NCBI GenBank assembly: GCA_018380195.1
Contig: JAGZUC010000011.1
Location: 1-64,000, forward strand
DNA from: Collinsella sp.
GTDB taxonomy: Bacteria > Actinomycetota > Coriobacteriia > Coriobacteriales > Coriobacteriaceae
Direction: 5' to 3'
DNA length: 64,000 bases
Part shown: piece by piece, positions 1 to 8,889 of the stretch
How the letters are laid out: the number at the start of each line of letters is the position of its first letter
Numbering within the stretch: position 1 is the stretch's first letter
Notes under the pieces: generated by a model
Told to the model about the DNA's origin: nothing
The model's database searches: none
The model's input: only the letters and a program-made list of their open reading frames with translations
Translations under genes and position numbers: made by a program

Positions 1-164
1 GGCGCCCCCGGGGCCCGGATGGGGCCTCGGGGGCGTTCGGCTAGCTGCGGGAACGGCCTGTCCGCCTAATGTGTTCGGCTGAGATCGGAAATCAACCACG
101 ATGAAGATGACCGATCTGCCAGAGAGAAGGCTCTTAAGGTTTGAAGTTAAATAGTTCGAAGGCC
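1..164. other. Hairpin-rich non-coding stretch
   Basis: No credible ORF is seen. Positions 3-35 fold as a strong GC hairpin (CGCCCCCG paired with CGGGGGCG) and 82-88 can pair with 111-117 (AGATCGG with CCGATCT). This could be the tail of an upstream gene's terminator or a small structured RNA. I checked it against SRP RNA, tmRNA and tRNA signatures and found no match, so it stays unassigned. Confidence 0.3.
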
Positions 165-216
165 CTGCGAAGGGAATCTTATCCTGCACTAAAGTTGGAC
201 GAGATTCCCTTCGCAG
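165..216. repeat. 15-bp perfect inverted repeat downstream of a minus-strand gene
   Basis: CTGCGAAGGGAATCT (165-179) is exactly inverted at 202-216 with a 22-nt loop. It lies just past the 3' end of the minus-strand gene at 229-945 and may end that transcript or protect its 3' end. No clear U-tract follows on either strand, so a classical intrinsic terminator is not certain. Confidence 0.55.
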
Positions 217-228
217 TGGCGCTCGGCC

Positions 229-945
229 TTAGCGCTTCTTCTTGTTCTTCTTCTGCTTGCGCTGCTTGGGAGCGTCCTTTTTGGGCTGGTCACCTTGTTT
301 GGCTTCGGCAGCGGCCTTTTCGGCCTTCATCTTCTTGCGCTTGGTCTCGATGCGGAGTTTTTTGTTGATGCGCGCCTTGAGGAAGGAGCCAAACTGCTCG
401 GCATCGCCACGCACAAAGGTGCCCTTAGGGATCGTCACGCCCTGGTCGGCGAACATGGCCACAAAGATGCGCTCGCCGTCGAGTACGTGGTCGAGCTTCT
501 CAAACGGGAAGAACTGCGACTTGCCGCTCTTGCCCCAGACCATCAGGCCGTCCTCGTTGGCGGCGACGTGGCGGTAGCGGCCGCCCATGGACTCGTCTGC
601 CTCGACGGCTTCGATAAAGTCGCGCGCGAGCGTATGGTGCAGATTTTTGCTCCACCAGGCCAAAAAGGCGCCGAATACGATCAGGACGACGCCAAACTTG
701 ATCCAGTTGCCGCCGGCCACCAGCATGCCGATGCCGATGAGCGCGGCAATTGCCGCGGCGACATACAGGGAGCCACGGCGCCTGGGCGAGGCGACCAGAC
801 GGGCGAAATCGGTGACGAGGTCGTTTTCGTACTGATACTCGTTGAGGTACAGAATGCCGTCGTCGGCTGCGGCCTGCTCCTCGAGCGCGACCTCGACCTG
901 GTCGGCTGCTTCGGAGGGAACGAGGTTGCTCTCTGCGTCTGCCAT
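229..945 (-). CDS. Membrane protein with YcxB-like C-terminal domain
   Basis: A 238-residue protein. The N-terminal ~55 residues are acidic and soluble. Two adjacent hydrophobic segments follow at about residues 58-76 and 82-98, then a soluble domain and a long Lys-rich tail that is probably disordered. The arrangement (two TM helices, then a domain containing WGKSGKSQFFPFEKL) resembles YcxB-like (DUF) membrane proteins of unknown function. It is transcribed divergently from dnaX with about 116 bp between the starts, so both promoters must lie there. The family assignment is from pattern only; no function is claimed. Confidence 0.7.
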   Translation of the reverse strand: MADAESNLVPSEAADQVEVALEEQAAADDGILYLNEYQYENDLVTDFARLVASPRRRGSLYVAAAIAALIGIGMLVAGGNWIKFGVVLIVFGAFLAWWSKNLHHTLARDFIEAVEADESMGGRYRHVAANEDGLMVWGKSGKSQFFPFEKLDHVLDGERIFVAMFADQGVTIPKGTFVRGDAEQFGSFLKARINKKLRIETKRKKMKAEKAAAEAKQGDQPKKDAPKQRKQKKNKKKR

Positions 946-1061
946 GCTCTTTGGACTCCTATCGCGGCGGGCTCGCCGTACGGGTTATTATGGAATGCAG
1001 TATGCCGTGCGACCGCATGGCCGCCGCGGCAACAAGACTCAGTATACCCGGGGGAGCACCC

Positions 1062-3542
1062 ATGGAATCGTTGTACCGAAAGTATCGCCCGCTCACCTTC
1101 GACTCCGTGGTGGGCCAGCAGCATATCGTCTCGACGCTCGAACACGCCATCACCGAGGGGCGCCTGTCCCACGCCTACCTGTTTTGCGGTCCGCGCGGCA
1201 CGGGCAAGACCACTATGGCGCGCATTCTGGCCAAGGCGCTGCTGTGCCGCAATGCCGAGGCGGCGCGCGCCGAGGGTGCAAGCGGCTGCATGCCCGACGG
1301 CACCTGTGAGGAATGCGAGCTCATCGCCGAGGGCAACCACCCAGACGTCTACGAGCTCGATGCTGCAAGCCGTACCGGCGTAGACAACGTGCGCGAGGAG
1401 ATTATCAACTCCGTTAACTTTGCCCCGGTGCGTGGCAAGTACAAGATCTATATCATCGACGAGGTCCACATGCTCACGACGGCGGCGTTTAACGCGCTGC
1501 TCAAGACGCTCGAGGAGCCGCCGGCGCACGTGATCTTTGTGCTGTGCACCACCGACCCGCAAAAGATTCTGGAGACCATTCTCTCACGCTGCCAGCGCTT
1601 CGATTTCCACCGCATCGGCAACGAGGATATCGAGCATCGCCTGTCTTACGTGTGCGAGCAGGAGGGCTTTGATTACGACGACGAGGCACTCGCCATTGTG
1701 GCGCGCCATGCCAAGGGCGGTATGCGCGACGCGCTTTCCACGCTGGAGCAGCTGAGCGTCTTTGGCAACGGTTCTGTGCATGCGGACGACGCCCGCTCGC
1801 TTTTGGGCGAGGTTTCGGACCAGATTCTGGGCGAGTTTTCCCGCGCCATTGCCGATCGCGATGTTGTCGAGCTCTATGGACTGATCCGTGCGCAGGTCGA
1901 GGAGGGCAATGACCTGCTGGAGCTGACGCGCGACCTGGTGGCGCATGTGCGTGACGTGTACGTTGCCTGCGTTGCCGGTGCCCGTGCCGAGCTGTTTGAG
2001 GGCGGCTCCGAGCAGGCCGAGGCGCTTGCTGCCGAGGCCGCTGCCTTTGGCGAGCATCCTGCCGACCGCCTGGCCCGCGTGCTGACGGTGCTCGACGATG
2101 CCGCACTGGAGATGAGGGGCGCGAGCGACGTGCGCCTGGTGCTCGAGATTGCCTGCACGCGTCTGGCGCGTCCCGAGGCTGATTTAACGATTGAGGCATT
2201 GGCCGAGCGCGTGGCACGCCTGGAGGCCATGGTTGCCAACGCCGCCGTGCCGGCGAGCGTGGCTGCTGCTCAGGCCGCCGCGCCTGCAGCATCCGTACCC
2301 GCTGCTGCCCAACAGCCGACGCTCATTTCGGGCGCCCGTGCTGCCGCTCCGGCGGCATCCGCTGCCCCCGCTGCTACGTCCGCGCATCAGGGTGGCATGC
2401 CTTGGGACCGCGGCGCTGCTGTTCCGGCTGCCCAGCCTGCTCCCCGTTCTGCGTCCGTGTCAGCTTCCAAGTCTGCAGCGCCTGCACCTCAGCCTGCGCC
2501 GACGTCGACGCCTCAGCCCGTTGCTGCCCCCGCGCCTGCCACCGCTCCGGCACCTAAGCCCCAGTCCAACAATGCCGCCCAGGTTGCCGCCGCCGGTGCT
2601 GCCGAGACGCCCGCGGTCGAGGATGCCGGAGAGCTGCAGCGCAAATGGGCCGAGGTCGTCGAGCGTGTCAAGGCGCGTCAGGCTTCCTACGCAGGGCTTT
2701 TGCTCAACGCCCGCGCCACGGCCGACGACGGCTCCAAGCTCACCGTCTCGTTCCCCGCGGGCTCGACCTTTGCCATCAAGATGCTCGGTCGCGCCGATAC
2801 GCAATCGGTGGTCCTGCCGACGGTCTGCGCAGTCTTCGGTCGTCGTACCGTCGACTATGTCTTGGATGGGGGTGGCACGCCGGCTCCTCAACATGAGGAG
2901 CATTCTCCATCTGCACGGGCTGCGGCATCTGCGGACCCGCAACCCGTGTCCTCGGCGGCCCCTGCATCCTCGAGCGCCAGCGCGCCGCAGCGGCAAGCGA
3001 CACCGGTAGCGGCGTCGACCCCGTCGGCGCCTAAGCCCGCGGCGCCCAAACCGGCTGCTCCGACACCCGTGTCCAAGCCCGCCTCGCCCGCGCCCAAGTC
3101 GTCTGACCTAGGCAAAGCCCCCTGGCTACGCTCCGACAACCCCGCCGGCGCTCCTGCCACGGGTAAGCTCCCGACCGAGCCCGCACCCCGTGCGCCCGAG
3201 CGCTCGGCTGCCCCCAAGGCTCAGTCTGTCGCGCAGTCCGCGCCGTGGGAATCCGAGCAGGTGCCCTACGACGACGCCATGGTCGGCAGCTTTGCCGGCG
3301 ATGCGAGCGGGGACGATCTTCCTCCGTTCGACGTGCCGGGTGCGGCGTCCGCGCCCAAGTCCGCTGCAGCTGCCCCCAAAGAGGGGGACGCCCCCGCTGC
3401 CCCTTGGGAGTCCAACCCCGGCGCCGGCAGCCCCTTCGGCCATCAGGGCGCAGCCCCGAGCATCCCGCAGACCGAGGACGAGGCCAAAGCCCTCATCCGC
3501 AACGTCTTCGGTCAGGCCACCATCTTCAAGCCGGTGGAGTAG
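1062..3542 (+). CDS. dnaX: DNA polymerase III subunit gamma/tau
   Basis: Clamp-loader ATPase that opens and loads the sliding clamp and holds the replisome together. I start it at ATG 1062 (826 aa), behind GGGGGAG; an upstream in-frame start at 951 would run through the promoter region. Visible are Walker A GPRGTGKTT (about residues 43-51), Cys residues of the zinc module (TCEEC), Walker B DEVHML and the sensor SRC motif. After about residue 380 the protein becomes an Ala/Pro-rich low-complexity linker of several hundred residues, interrupted by a conserved tau-like segment (ELQRKWAEVVERVKARQ), and ends in another Pro/Ala-rich stretch. No A-rich slippery site for a programmed gamma frameshift is obvious. 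dnaX followed by ybaB and recR is a classic gene order, here with an insertion in between. Confidence 0.96.
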   Translation: MESLYRKYRPLTFDSVVGQQHIVSTLEHAITEGRLSHAYLFCGPRGTGKTTMARILAKALLCRNAEAARAEGASGCMPDGTCEECELIAEGNHPDVYELDAASRTGVDNVREEIINSVNFAPVRGKYKIYIIDEVHMLTTAAFNALLKTLEEPPAHVIFVLCTTDPQKILETILSRCQRFDFHRIGNEDIEHRLSYVCEQEGFDYDDEALAIVARHAKGGMRDALSTLEQLSVFGNGSVHADDARSLLGEVSDQILGEFSRAIADRDVVELYGLIRAQVEEGNDLLELTRDLVAHVRDVYVACVAGARAELFEGGSEQAEALAAEAAAFGEHPADRLARVLTVLDDAALEMRGASDVRLVLEIACTRLARPEADLTIEALAERVARLEAMVANAAVPASVAAAQAAAPAASVPAAAQQPTLISGARAAAPAASAAPAATSAHQGGMPWDRGAAVPAAQPAPRSASVSASKSAAPAPQPAPTSTPQPVAAPAPATAPAPKPQSNNAAQVAAAGAAETPAVEDAGELQRKWAEVVERVKARQASYAGLLLNARATADDGSKLTVSFPAGSTFAIKMLGRADTQSVVLPTVCAVFGRRTVDYVLDGGGTPAPQHEEHSPSARAAASADPQPVSSAAPASSSASAPQRQATPVAASTPSAPKPAAPKPAAPTPVSKPASPAPKSSDLGKAPWLRSDNPAGAPATGKLPTEPAPRAPERSAAPKAQSVAQSAPWESEQVPYDDAMVGSFAGDASGDDLPPFDVPGAASAPKSAAAAPKEGDAPAAPWESNPGAGSPFGHQGAAPSIPQTEDEAKALIRNVFGQATIFKPVE

Positions 3543-3596
3543 CTGTACGGGCGGGTATACTGCTCAAGAAGAGAACCCTTTGAACGGAGCGAGCTT

Positions 3597-3857
3597 ATGA
3601 TGTGGGAATATGTCCGCCTTGAGGACGATACGCAAGTTTCGTATTCCGAAGTCCGTGAGGACAATACGGTGAAGGTCGTTGTGGAGCGCCCACGCGATTG
3701 GGGTTTTGACACGGCGGAGTGCATCTTGCCGGCATTCAATTGGGTGTCGCACGAGGGCTTTAGCGAAGCAGACCTCAAAGAACTCGATGATTTTGTACGC
3801 AACAATGCCCCGCTCATCCTGCGTTTTGCTTACGAAGGCGGACGGGTCTATGCCTAG
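3597..3857 (+). CDS. Small DUF2442-like protein, partner of DUF4160 protein
   Basis: An 86-residue acidic protein starting MMWEYVRLEDD, with GGAG seven bases before ATG 3597. Its stop overlaps the start of the next gene by 8 bp (3850-3857), so the two are translationally coupled. Size, order and coupling match the common DUF4160/DUF2442 pairs, which behave like toxin-antitoxin modules, although no activity can be read from this sequence. Together with its neighbour it sits between dnaX and ybaB, which are normally adjacent. Confidence 0.65.
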   Translation: MMWEYVRLEDDTQVSYSEVREDNTVKVVVERPRDWGFDTAECILPAFNWVSHEGFSEADLKELDDFVRNNAPLILRFAYEGGRVYA

Positions 3858-4122
3858 TCTTTTCCGACTCGGGCCGTACATCATCTTTTTCTGGACAGGG
3901 GAGAACGGCGAGCCCGTCCATGTTCATATCGCGGTCAAGCGCCCCACCGCCGAGGCGACCAAGATATGGCTTACCCGCTCCGGCGGATGCAAGCTGGCCC
4001 ATAACAAGGGCGATATTCCTGCTCGGGATTTACGCGATATCATGCAGTTTGTTTCATCTAACCATGCGCTGATTTGCAAACGCTGGAAAGAAACAACCGG
4101 TGGGCTGTCGTTTTACTGTTGA
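3850..4122 (+). CDS. DUF4160 domain protein
   Basis: A 90-residue protein starting MPSLFRLGPYIIFFW. The ATG at 3850 lies inside the last codons of the preceding gene; a longer reading of the frame from 3679 would overlap that gene almost entirely and is rejected. The segment GPYIIFFWTGENGEPVHVHI is characteristic of DUF4160, a small family found in pairs with DUF2442 in many bacterial genomes and suspected to form toxin-antitoxin-like modules. Biochemical role unknown. Confidence 0.7.
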   Translation: MPSLFRLGPYIIFFWTGENGEPVHVHIAVKRPTAEATKIWLTRSGGCKLAHNKGDIPARDLRDIMQFVSSNHALICKRWKETTGGLSFYC

Positions 4123-4147
4123 GAATCGCTTGCTGGGCTTAGGACCC

Positions 4148-4624
4148 CTAGCCCTTTAGGGGCTCTTTATCCGGGCGCATTTGAATTTCGGACATGTGTA
4201 GTGTGGTGCCGCGTGTCTCGCATTCGAGCAGGCAGATGCGTGACGGTCGGCCTAGGATGCTGAGGTCGATACGATACGTCGCATGGCTGTCCGTGTACTC
4301 GACTTGCTCGGCGTTAATGGTTGCTCCGATTGCCAAATAAACGCCTAGCTCGGCATCGACAATCTTGAAGTCCTTTATCTTGACCTTGAACTCTTGGTAG
4401 AGGGACGGGCTGTTGTAGTAAATGGTTCGGGTTCCATCGGTGCACTCATCGGTCGCTTCCCATTTGACGGTGGGCTGGTCCGAGTTGGCTATCAGCAGTT
4501 CTGCTCCAAAGGCTATAGTATGGGTGATGACAACCAGCAATGCCCAGCCGACAAAGAGATAGAGAACCACATATGCGACGGGGTGTTTTGAGCGGATGTT
4601 TTGGAGCGCGTCGGGGGCATTCAT
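4148..4624 (-). CDS. Hypothetical single-pass membrane protein
   Basis: A 158-residue protein with one strong transmembrane segment near the N-terminus (about residues 17-41, VAYVVLYLFVGWALLVVITH onward) and an extracellular-type soluble domain containing Cys residues. The start is supported by GGAGGTGCC on the minus strand just upstream. It is convergent with the DUF4160 gene (25 bp apart) and reads away from ybaB. I do not recognise the family. Base composition is lower in GC than dnaX, in line with a recent arrival. Confidence 0.55.
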   Translation of the reverse strand: MNAPDALQNIRSKHPVAYVVLYLFVGWALLVVITHTIAFGAELLIANSDQPTVKWEATDECTDGTRTIYYNSPSLYQEFKVKIKDFKIVDAELGVYLAIGATINAEQVEYTDSHATYRIDLSILGRPSRICLLECETRGTTLHMSEIQMRPDKEPLKG

Positions 4625-4964
4625 GGGGCACCTCCAAATTGCTGTCTATGGCAATCAAATTATACCCTGCCGCCATGTGCGCCGCCTCGAGTAGTGGCTC
4701 GGCATTTAGCCATTTAGTGGTACGCATTAAATGTCGGATTCCGGCTCTACAAGATTTAGCTTTCAATATTATGCAGATGCGAATTATTCAACTTTGCATA
4801 ATTTTTGGGTGCGGCTTGCACTCCAGGACATGTATATCGACTGAGGTAGCGTGACCGCCCCGCTCGCTAGCCGCGCGCCGTGGTACGATTTTTAAGTTTG
4901 AAAGTCCCGCCGTGCTCCGGCTGCCCTTGCAGCTCGGCGTGCGGCCGCACGTAAAGGAGCCATC
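4625..4964. other. Intergenic region between divergent genes, upstream of ybaB
   Basis: No ORF is convincing. The AT-rich part contains an ATTATGCA ... TGCATAAT inverted pair (about 4768-4802) that could be an operator for either neighbour. The last 60 bases before ybaB form an imperfect GC-rich hairpin (GCTCCGGCTG / CAGCTCGGCG). Promoters of both the minus-strand membrane protein and ybaB must lie here; no clear -35/-10 pair stands out. Confidence 0.4.
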
Positions 4965-5285
4965 ATGGCCGGTATGAACATGCAGCAGATGATGATGCAG
5001 GCTCGCAAGATGCAGGAGCAGCTTGCCGCCGCGCAGGAGAACCTCAAGTCCCAGACCGTCGACGCCTCTGCCGGCGGCGGTATGGTCAAGGTGACCGTTA
5101 ACGGCGAGATGGAGCTCGTCAACCTTACCATCGACCCCGATGCCCTCGATCCCGAGGACGTCGATATGCTGCAGGACATGATCATGGCTGCCGTCAACGA
5201 GGCCGTCCGCGGCGTTAACGAGCTCGCCAACAAGCAGATGGGCGCCATCACCGGCGGCCTCAACATCCCGGGCATGCCGTTCTAA
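4965..5285 (+). CDS. ybaB: Nucleoid-associated protein, YbaB/EbfC family
   Basis: A 106-residue DNA-binding protein of the YbaB/EbfC family, which bends and compacts DNA and is typically encoded between dnaX and recR. It starts with [19 protein letters not shown], the helical arm of the family, followed by the beta-sheet core ([16 protein letters not shown]). The length is normal. AAAGGAG lies seven bases before the ATG. recR follows 13 bp after the stop, so the two form an operon. Confidence 0.93.
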   Translation: MAGMNMQQMMMQARKMQEQLAAAQENLKSQTVDASAGGGMVKVTVNGEMELVNLTIDPDALDPEDVDMLQDMIMAAVNEAVRGVNELANKQMGAITGGLNIPGMPF

Positions 5286-5298
5286 GACACGCATATAT

Positions 5299-5895
5299 AT
5301 GAGTGCGAATCACAGTCTGCAAAAACTGCTCGATGAGCTGGGCCGCCTGCCGGGCATTGGTCCCAAGTCAGCTCAGCGCATCGCCTATTACCTGTTGGAG
5401 GCTGACGCCGAGGAGGCGCGCCGCCTGGCCGAGGCCATCCTGGAGGTTAAGCAGGAGGTTCACTTTTGCAGCCGCTGCTTTAACTACGCCACGGCCGACG
5501 AGTGCTCCATCTGCCAGGATTCGATGCGCGACACCACTCGCATTTGCGTGGTGGGCGAGCCGCGCGACGTCCAGGCGATCGAGCGCACGGGCAGCTACCA
5601 CGGCCTCTACCACGTATTGGGCGGCGTGATCAGCCCCATGGACAAGATTGGCCCCGAGCAGCTGCACATTCGCGAGCTGCTGGCACGCTTGGGTCACGAG
5701 GACATCCACGAGGTCATCATCGCCACCAACCCCAATATTGAGGGCGAGACCACGGCGAGCTACCTGGCCCGCACTATCAAGCCGCTGGGCGTCGAGGTGT
5801 CGCGTCTGGCGAGTGGTCTGCCCGTGGGCGGCGACCTGGAGTATGCCGACGAGCTTACGCTTGGGCGCGCCATTGAGGCCCGTCGCACGATTTAG
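5299..5895 (+). CDS. recR: Recombination mediator protein RecR
   Basis: RecR (198 aa, normal length) forms ring-shaped oligomers and, with RecF/RecO, loads RecA at single-strand gaps. Seen in order: the helix-hairpin-helix [20 protein letters not shown], the zinc finger C-x2-C ... C-x2-C (CSRC ... CSIC), and a TOPRIM domain ([14 protein letters not shown] ... GGVISPMD). No good Shine-Dalgarno precedes ATG 5299; with only 13 bp after ybaB, translational coupling is likely. Confidence 0.96.
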   Translation: MSANHSLQKLLDELGRLPGIGPKSAQRIAYYLLEADAEEARRLAEAILEVKQEVHFCSRCFNYATADECSICQDSMRDTTRICVVGEPRDVQAIERTGSYHGLYHVLGGVISPMDKIGPEQLHIRELLARLGHEDIHEVIIATNPNIEGETTASYLARTIKPLGVEVSRLASGLPVGGDLEYADELTLGRAIEARRTI

Positions 5896-6047
5896 GTGGC
5901 GAGCCTGCTCCTGCCGTATGTTTTCCTCGCGACGCACGGGGTAGTCATAATTTCCCCGTGCGACTGTAAGTTTGTTGTGCAACAAAGATGCTTTGTATCC
6001 GCTTATCGCATGGATGCTCCCGCTTGCATCCTAAATTTGCCCATTCG

Positions 6048-6078
6048 TTGCGCAACCTTTTGGGTTCGCTGATACACT
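6048..6078 (+). promoter_or_regulatory. Candidate promoter upstream of the kinase/FHA operon
   Basis: TTGCGC at 6048-6053 lies upstream of TGATAC/TACACT (6070-6078). Spacing is 16-19 nt depending on the -10 chosen. A transcript from here would pass through the hairpin at 6101-6117 before the first gene. Inference from consensus only. Confidence 0.35.
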
Positions 6079-6100
6079 CAACCATGGATTTGAATGAATG

Positions 6101-6126
6101 CGCCGCCCCGAGCGGCGTGTTTTTGT
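6101..6126 (+). terminator. Hairpin-plus-U-tract just before a ribosome-binding site
   Basis: CGCCGC (6101-6106) pairs with GCGGCG (6112-6117) and is followed by TGTTTTTG. It ends about 14 bp before the start codon of the next gene and overlaps its Shine-Dalgarno region (GGAGGAGAG). It may be the recR-operon terminator, or an attenuator for the downstream operon. Confidence 0.6.
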
Positions 6127-6139
6127 TGGAGGAGAGCGC

Positions 6140-7045
6140 ATGCGACCCGGTGGCACTCAGACAAAGCGCGGCACCGCGGTGCGCATGCGACGCCGACTGG
6201 GCTTGGCGCCGCGAGCGTACGCGCTGCTGTCTTGCTCGCTGGTACTGGTCGTGGCCGGTGTTTCTGCCTACGGCATGACCGTGCCGTCCATGATGCAGGC
6301 GCATGCCACACGCGAACCGCGCGTGGGGCATGAGGTCAAAAGTGATCTGGGTACCACGACTGGATATGCTTGGGCAAGTGTGGTCGCGCATATTGTGTTT
6401 GGCACTGACGATGCGGACGGCGCCGAGGCCCCGGACAACGAAGTCACGCTTGCCAATGGCAAAACCATCGTGCTCACCAACACCAAGATCATCGATCGGT
6501 TGTCCAACAATAGCGTGGCGGCAACGGTGAATAAGGTCGAGCAGCAGAAGGAACAGGACGCCCAGCAGTCCGGAAAGCCCGGTAGCTCGGATACTTCTGG
6601 CTCCGGCTCGGATTCGCCGAGTTCGGGCGGCGGTTCTGGGTCGGGTTCCTCTGTCGGAGGGTCTGGAAATGGCGCCTCGACGGGCGGCAACACTGACAAC
6701 GATGCAAACTCCGGTGGCCTTTCCGCTGCTGAGGAAGAGAGCATTCACAGCTGGCTCGTGACTAAGTACAACATGCTCGACGGCTACGTTTCTCGTGCCA
6801 ATGAAGTGGTCTCGACCTATAACTCTACAGGGGATCCCAGGCCGTGCGACAGCTTGGTCGGGGAGATGTTTGTCATCCGCGCCGAGTTCGGTCGTCAGAC
6901 ATTCTCGCCCCGGTCAAAGTGGTATCAGCAGTATGCCAATCTGTGGGGCTGTTACACCAACCTATGTCAATGGGTCGGCCATTACGGCGATGATGACGTC
7001 GCGCTCGGTAACTTCAACAATAACGTGGCGGCGCTTGCCCTATGA
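6140..7045 (+). CDS. Membrane-anchored protein with Ser/Gly-rich linker, kinase-operon partner
   Basis: A 301-residue protein. ATG 6140 is chosen because GGAGGAG lies directly upstream; a 14-codon longer reading would start inside a terminator-like hairpin. A basic N-terminus (about 30 residues) is followed by one hydrophobic helix (AYALLSCSLVLVVAGVSAYG), so it is anchored or secreted. About residues 140-190 are a low-complexity Ser/Gly/Asn linker, and the C-terminal ~100 residues form a globular domain with two Cys (WGCYTNLCQW). Its stop overlaps the kinase start (ATGA, 7042-7045), so the products are made together. The C-terminal domain is unknown; it could be a sensor or a phosphorylation target. 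Confidence 0.7.
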   Translation: MRPGGTQTKRGTAVRMRRRLGLAPRAYALLSCSLVLVVAGVSAYGMTVPSMMQAHATREPRVGHEVKSDLGTTTGYAWASVVAHIVFGTDDADGAEAPDNEVTLANGKTIVLTNTKIIDRLSNNSVAATVNKVEQQKEQDAQQSGKPGSSDTSGSGSDSPSSGGGSGSGSSVGGSGNGASTGGNTDNDANSGGLSAAEEESIHSWLVTKYNMLDGYVSRANEVVSTYNSTGDPRPCDSLVGEMFVIRAEFGRQTFSPRSKWYQQYANLWGCYTNLCQWVGHYGDDDVALGNFNNNVAALAL

Positions 7046-8886
7046 TGACCGATCTTGCATCCACCACACCACAATCGCTCGGTCGCGATCCCATGGTCGG
7101 CCTGCGCCTGGCGCGTGTCGACGGGTTTGAGCCGGCCATTGCGCTCGGTCAGGACGAACTGCCTGCCTATCTGCGTCGTTTTACGATACTGTTTGCCGAC
7201 GATGCCACCATGCGCCGTGGCGGTATCGGCCGCGTGACGCGTGCCGTCAACGCCCAGGGTGAGGCCGTAGCACTCAAACAGCTCATCTTGCCGACGCGCG
7301 ATGAGTTTGACGACGATGCCGCCCATGAGGCGCTGGTCGCCAAGTTCAAAGCGGCATTTCGCGAGGAATATGAATGCCATCGCGCCCTTTCGGGCCTTAA
7401 GGGCTTTCCCCGCCTCTATGGCTGGGGCGAGGTTGACGGTGTGCCTGCAATTGTCATGGAATGGGTCGAGGGCGAGACGCTCGCCCGCTTGCGCTCGCGC
7501 TTTGCCGTGGACGATGCCGGCCGCCTATCGCCGCTTGTGGCGGCGCGCTTGGGGCGCGACCTGTTCGACCTGCTCTGCCGCATGAGCCTGGTGGGGGAGG
7601 GCTTTGTCCATCGCGATATCTCGCCCGCTAATATTATGGTGCGTACGGCGCGTCTACCGCTTGACCGGCAGCTTGCCGAGGGCACCTTTGACCTGTGCCT
7701 GATCGACTTTGGCTCGTCGCTGGCGCTCGAGCCTGCGTCGGCCGTGGCCGGTACCGGCGGCAAGGCATCCTTTACCGAGCGTTATGCCACGCTGCGTCGC
7801 GCGACGGTTGCCTATGCCCCGCCCGAGATGCTCACCTACGATATTCCCGACCTGCGCGCTTTGCGTATGTCGCCGGCGATCGACGTCTATGCCGCGGCAA
7901 GCACGGTTTACGAGCTCATTGCCGGCGTCGCGCCATACGAAGCCGCGCCGGGCACTTCGGGCACCTCGGGCTCGCGCAAAAAGACGCGCGACATCGCCAG
8001 CCCCTATCGTCTCAAGATGGACACGCGGCCCGACTATCCCATTGGTGTCCATGCGCCCGGTTGTGATTTGACTCAGCTGCTTCGTCGTGAGCCCGATGTG
8101 GCGCTCGCCGCGGCCGAGCAGGCCCAGCAGCTGGGGCTTGAGCCGGATTCCGAAGAGCTACGCGATGCGCTGGCGTTTGTCGATGCCCAGCTGTTCGACG
8201 TGGTGATGGCCTGTCTGTCCAGCCATCAAAAAGATCGTCCCGAGCCGGCGGCGGTCGAGGCGGCGCTCTCGGCGTTTTGTGACCACTATACGCAAAATGT
8301 CGGTCGTTCGCTCCGCGGCGAGCCGCTCACGCCGTGCCCCATGGATGCGTCTGGCCGCGCGGTTCGTCGCGCGCTGATGGTCGGCGCGACGGTCGTCTGT
8401 GGCGTGGTTTGGGCTGTGGTCGTGGTTTCGGCCGCGCTGCTGGCGTCGGGCGCTCGCGTGACGGCGACTTTGGGATCGCTCGTGTGGTCTGGGTCGCTAC
8501 CGGGTATTATTGCCGCACTGGCGTTGGCGCTGCCAGGCATAGCCGGCGTTACCGCGGGGGCACTTGCGCGCGATCGGCGCTCGGGCTTCCTGCAGGGTGT
8601 GCTTGCGCTTTCTGCCTGCGAGGTTCCGGTGCTGGTTGTGGCTGCATGTAGCGTATTTTCCCAACGCGCCGTGATGGGCGGCCTTGTTGCCGCTCTGGTT
8701 GCAACCTATACACTTACGTGGTTTTTGCTTGCGATGGGCTTTGCCTTTGAACTTCCCGTTTCGGCACCGCGACGCACAAAAGCCCAGATGGCGACTCCGC
8801 TTGCCGGTGGAGCCGCAGCTGCCCGTACTTTTGGCGGACCTGTCGAAGTATCGTCCGATTCTATTTCTACGACCAAGGAGGCCTAG
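7042..8886 (+). CDS. Membrane Ser/Thr protein kinase (PknB-like catalytic domain)
   Basis: A 614-residue Hanks-type kinase. The glycine-rich loop RGGIGRV (around residue 60), Lys79 in AVALKQ, the catalytic loop HRDISPANIM (around residue 192) and the DFG loop LIDFGSS (around residue 220) are all present, so it should be active. The C-terminal part has four hydrophobic segments from about residue 445 onward, a bundle rather than the usual single TM with PASTA repeats. The kinase domain precedes the membrane part, so it faces the cytoplasm. The start overlaps the preceding stop; an FHA protein, which would read phospho-Thr, follows four bases after its stop. Confidence 0.9.
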   Translation: MMTDLASTTPQSLGRDPMVGLRLARVDGFEPAIALGQDELPAYLRRFTILFADDATMRRGGIGRVTRAVNAQGEAVALKQLILPTRDEFDDDAAHEALVAKFKAAFREEYECHRALSGLKGFPRLYGWGEVDGVPAIVMEWVEGETLARLRSRFAVDDAGRLSPLVAARLGRDLFDLLCRMSLVGEGFVHRDISPANIMVRTARLPLDRQLAEGTFDLCLIDFGSSLALEPASAVAGTGGKASFTERYATLRRATVAYAPPEMLTYDIPDLRALRMSPAIDVYAAASTVYELIAGVAPYEAAPGTSGTSGSRKKTRDIASPYRLKMDTRPDYPIGVHAPGCDLTQLLRREPDVALAAAEQAQQLGLEPDSEELRDALAFVDAQLFDVVMACLSSHQKDRPEPAAVEAALSAFCDHYTQNVGRSLRGEPLTPCPMDASGRAVRRALMVGATVVCGVVWAVVVVSAALLASGARVTATLGSLVWSGSLPGIIAALALALPGIAGVTAGALARDRRSGFLQGVLALSACEVPVLVVAACSVFSQRAVMGGLVAALVATYTLTWFLLAMGFAFELPVSAPRRTKAQMATPLAGGAAAARTFGGPVEVSSDSISTTKEA

Positions 8887-8889
8887 GTC

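Noticed and set aside
1..140. SRP RNA, tmRNA or RNase P RNA at the left edge
   Set aside because: The GGAAGGAAGCAGC-type SRP loop, tmRNA tail and RNase P core motifs are absent; only generic hairpins are seen.
1062..3542. Programmed frameshift in dnaX giving a gamma form
   Set aside because: No A6G-type slippery heptamer with downstream stem was found at the expected position.
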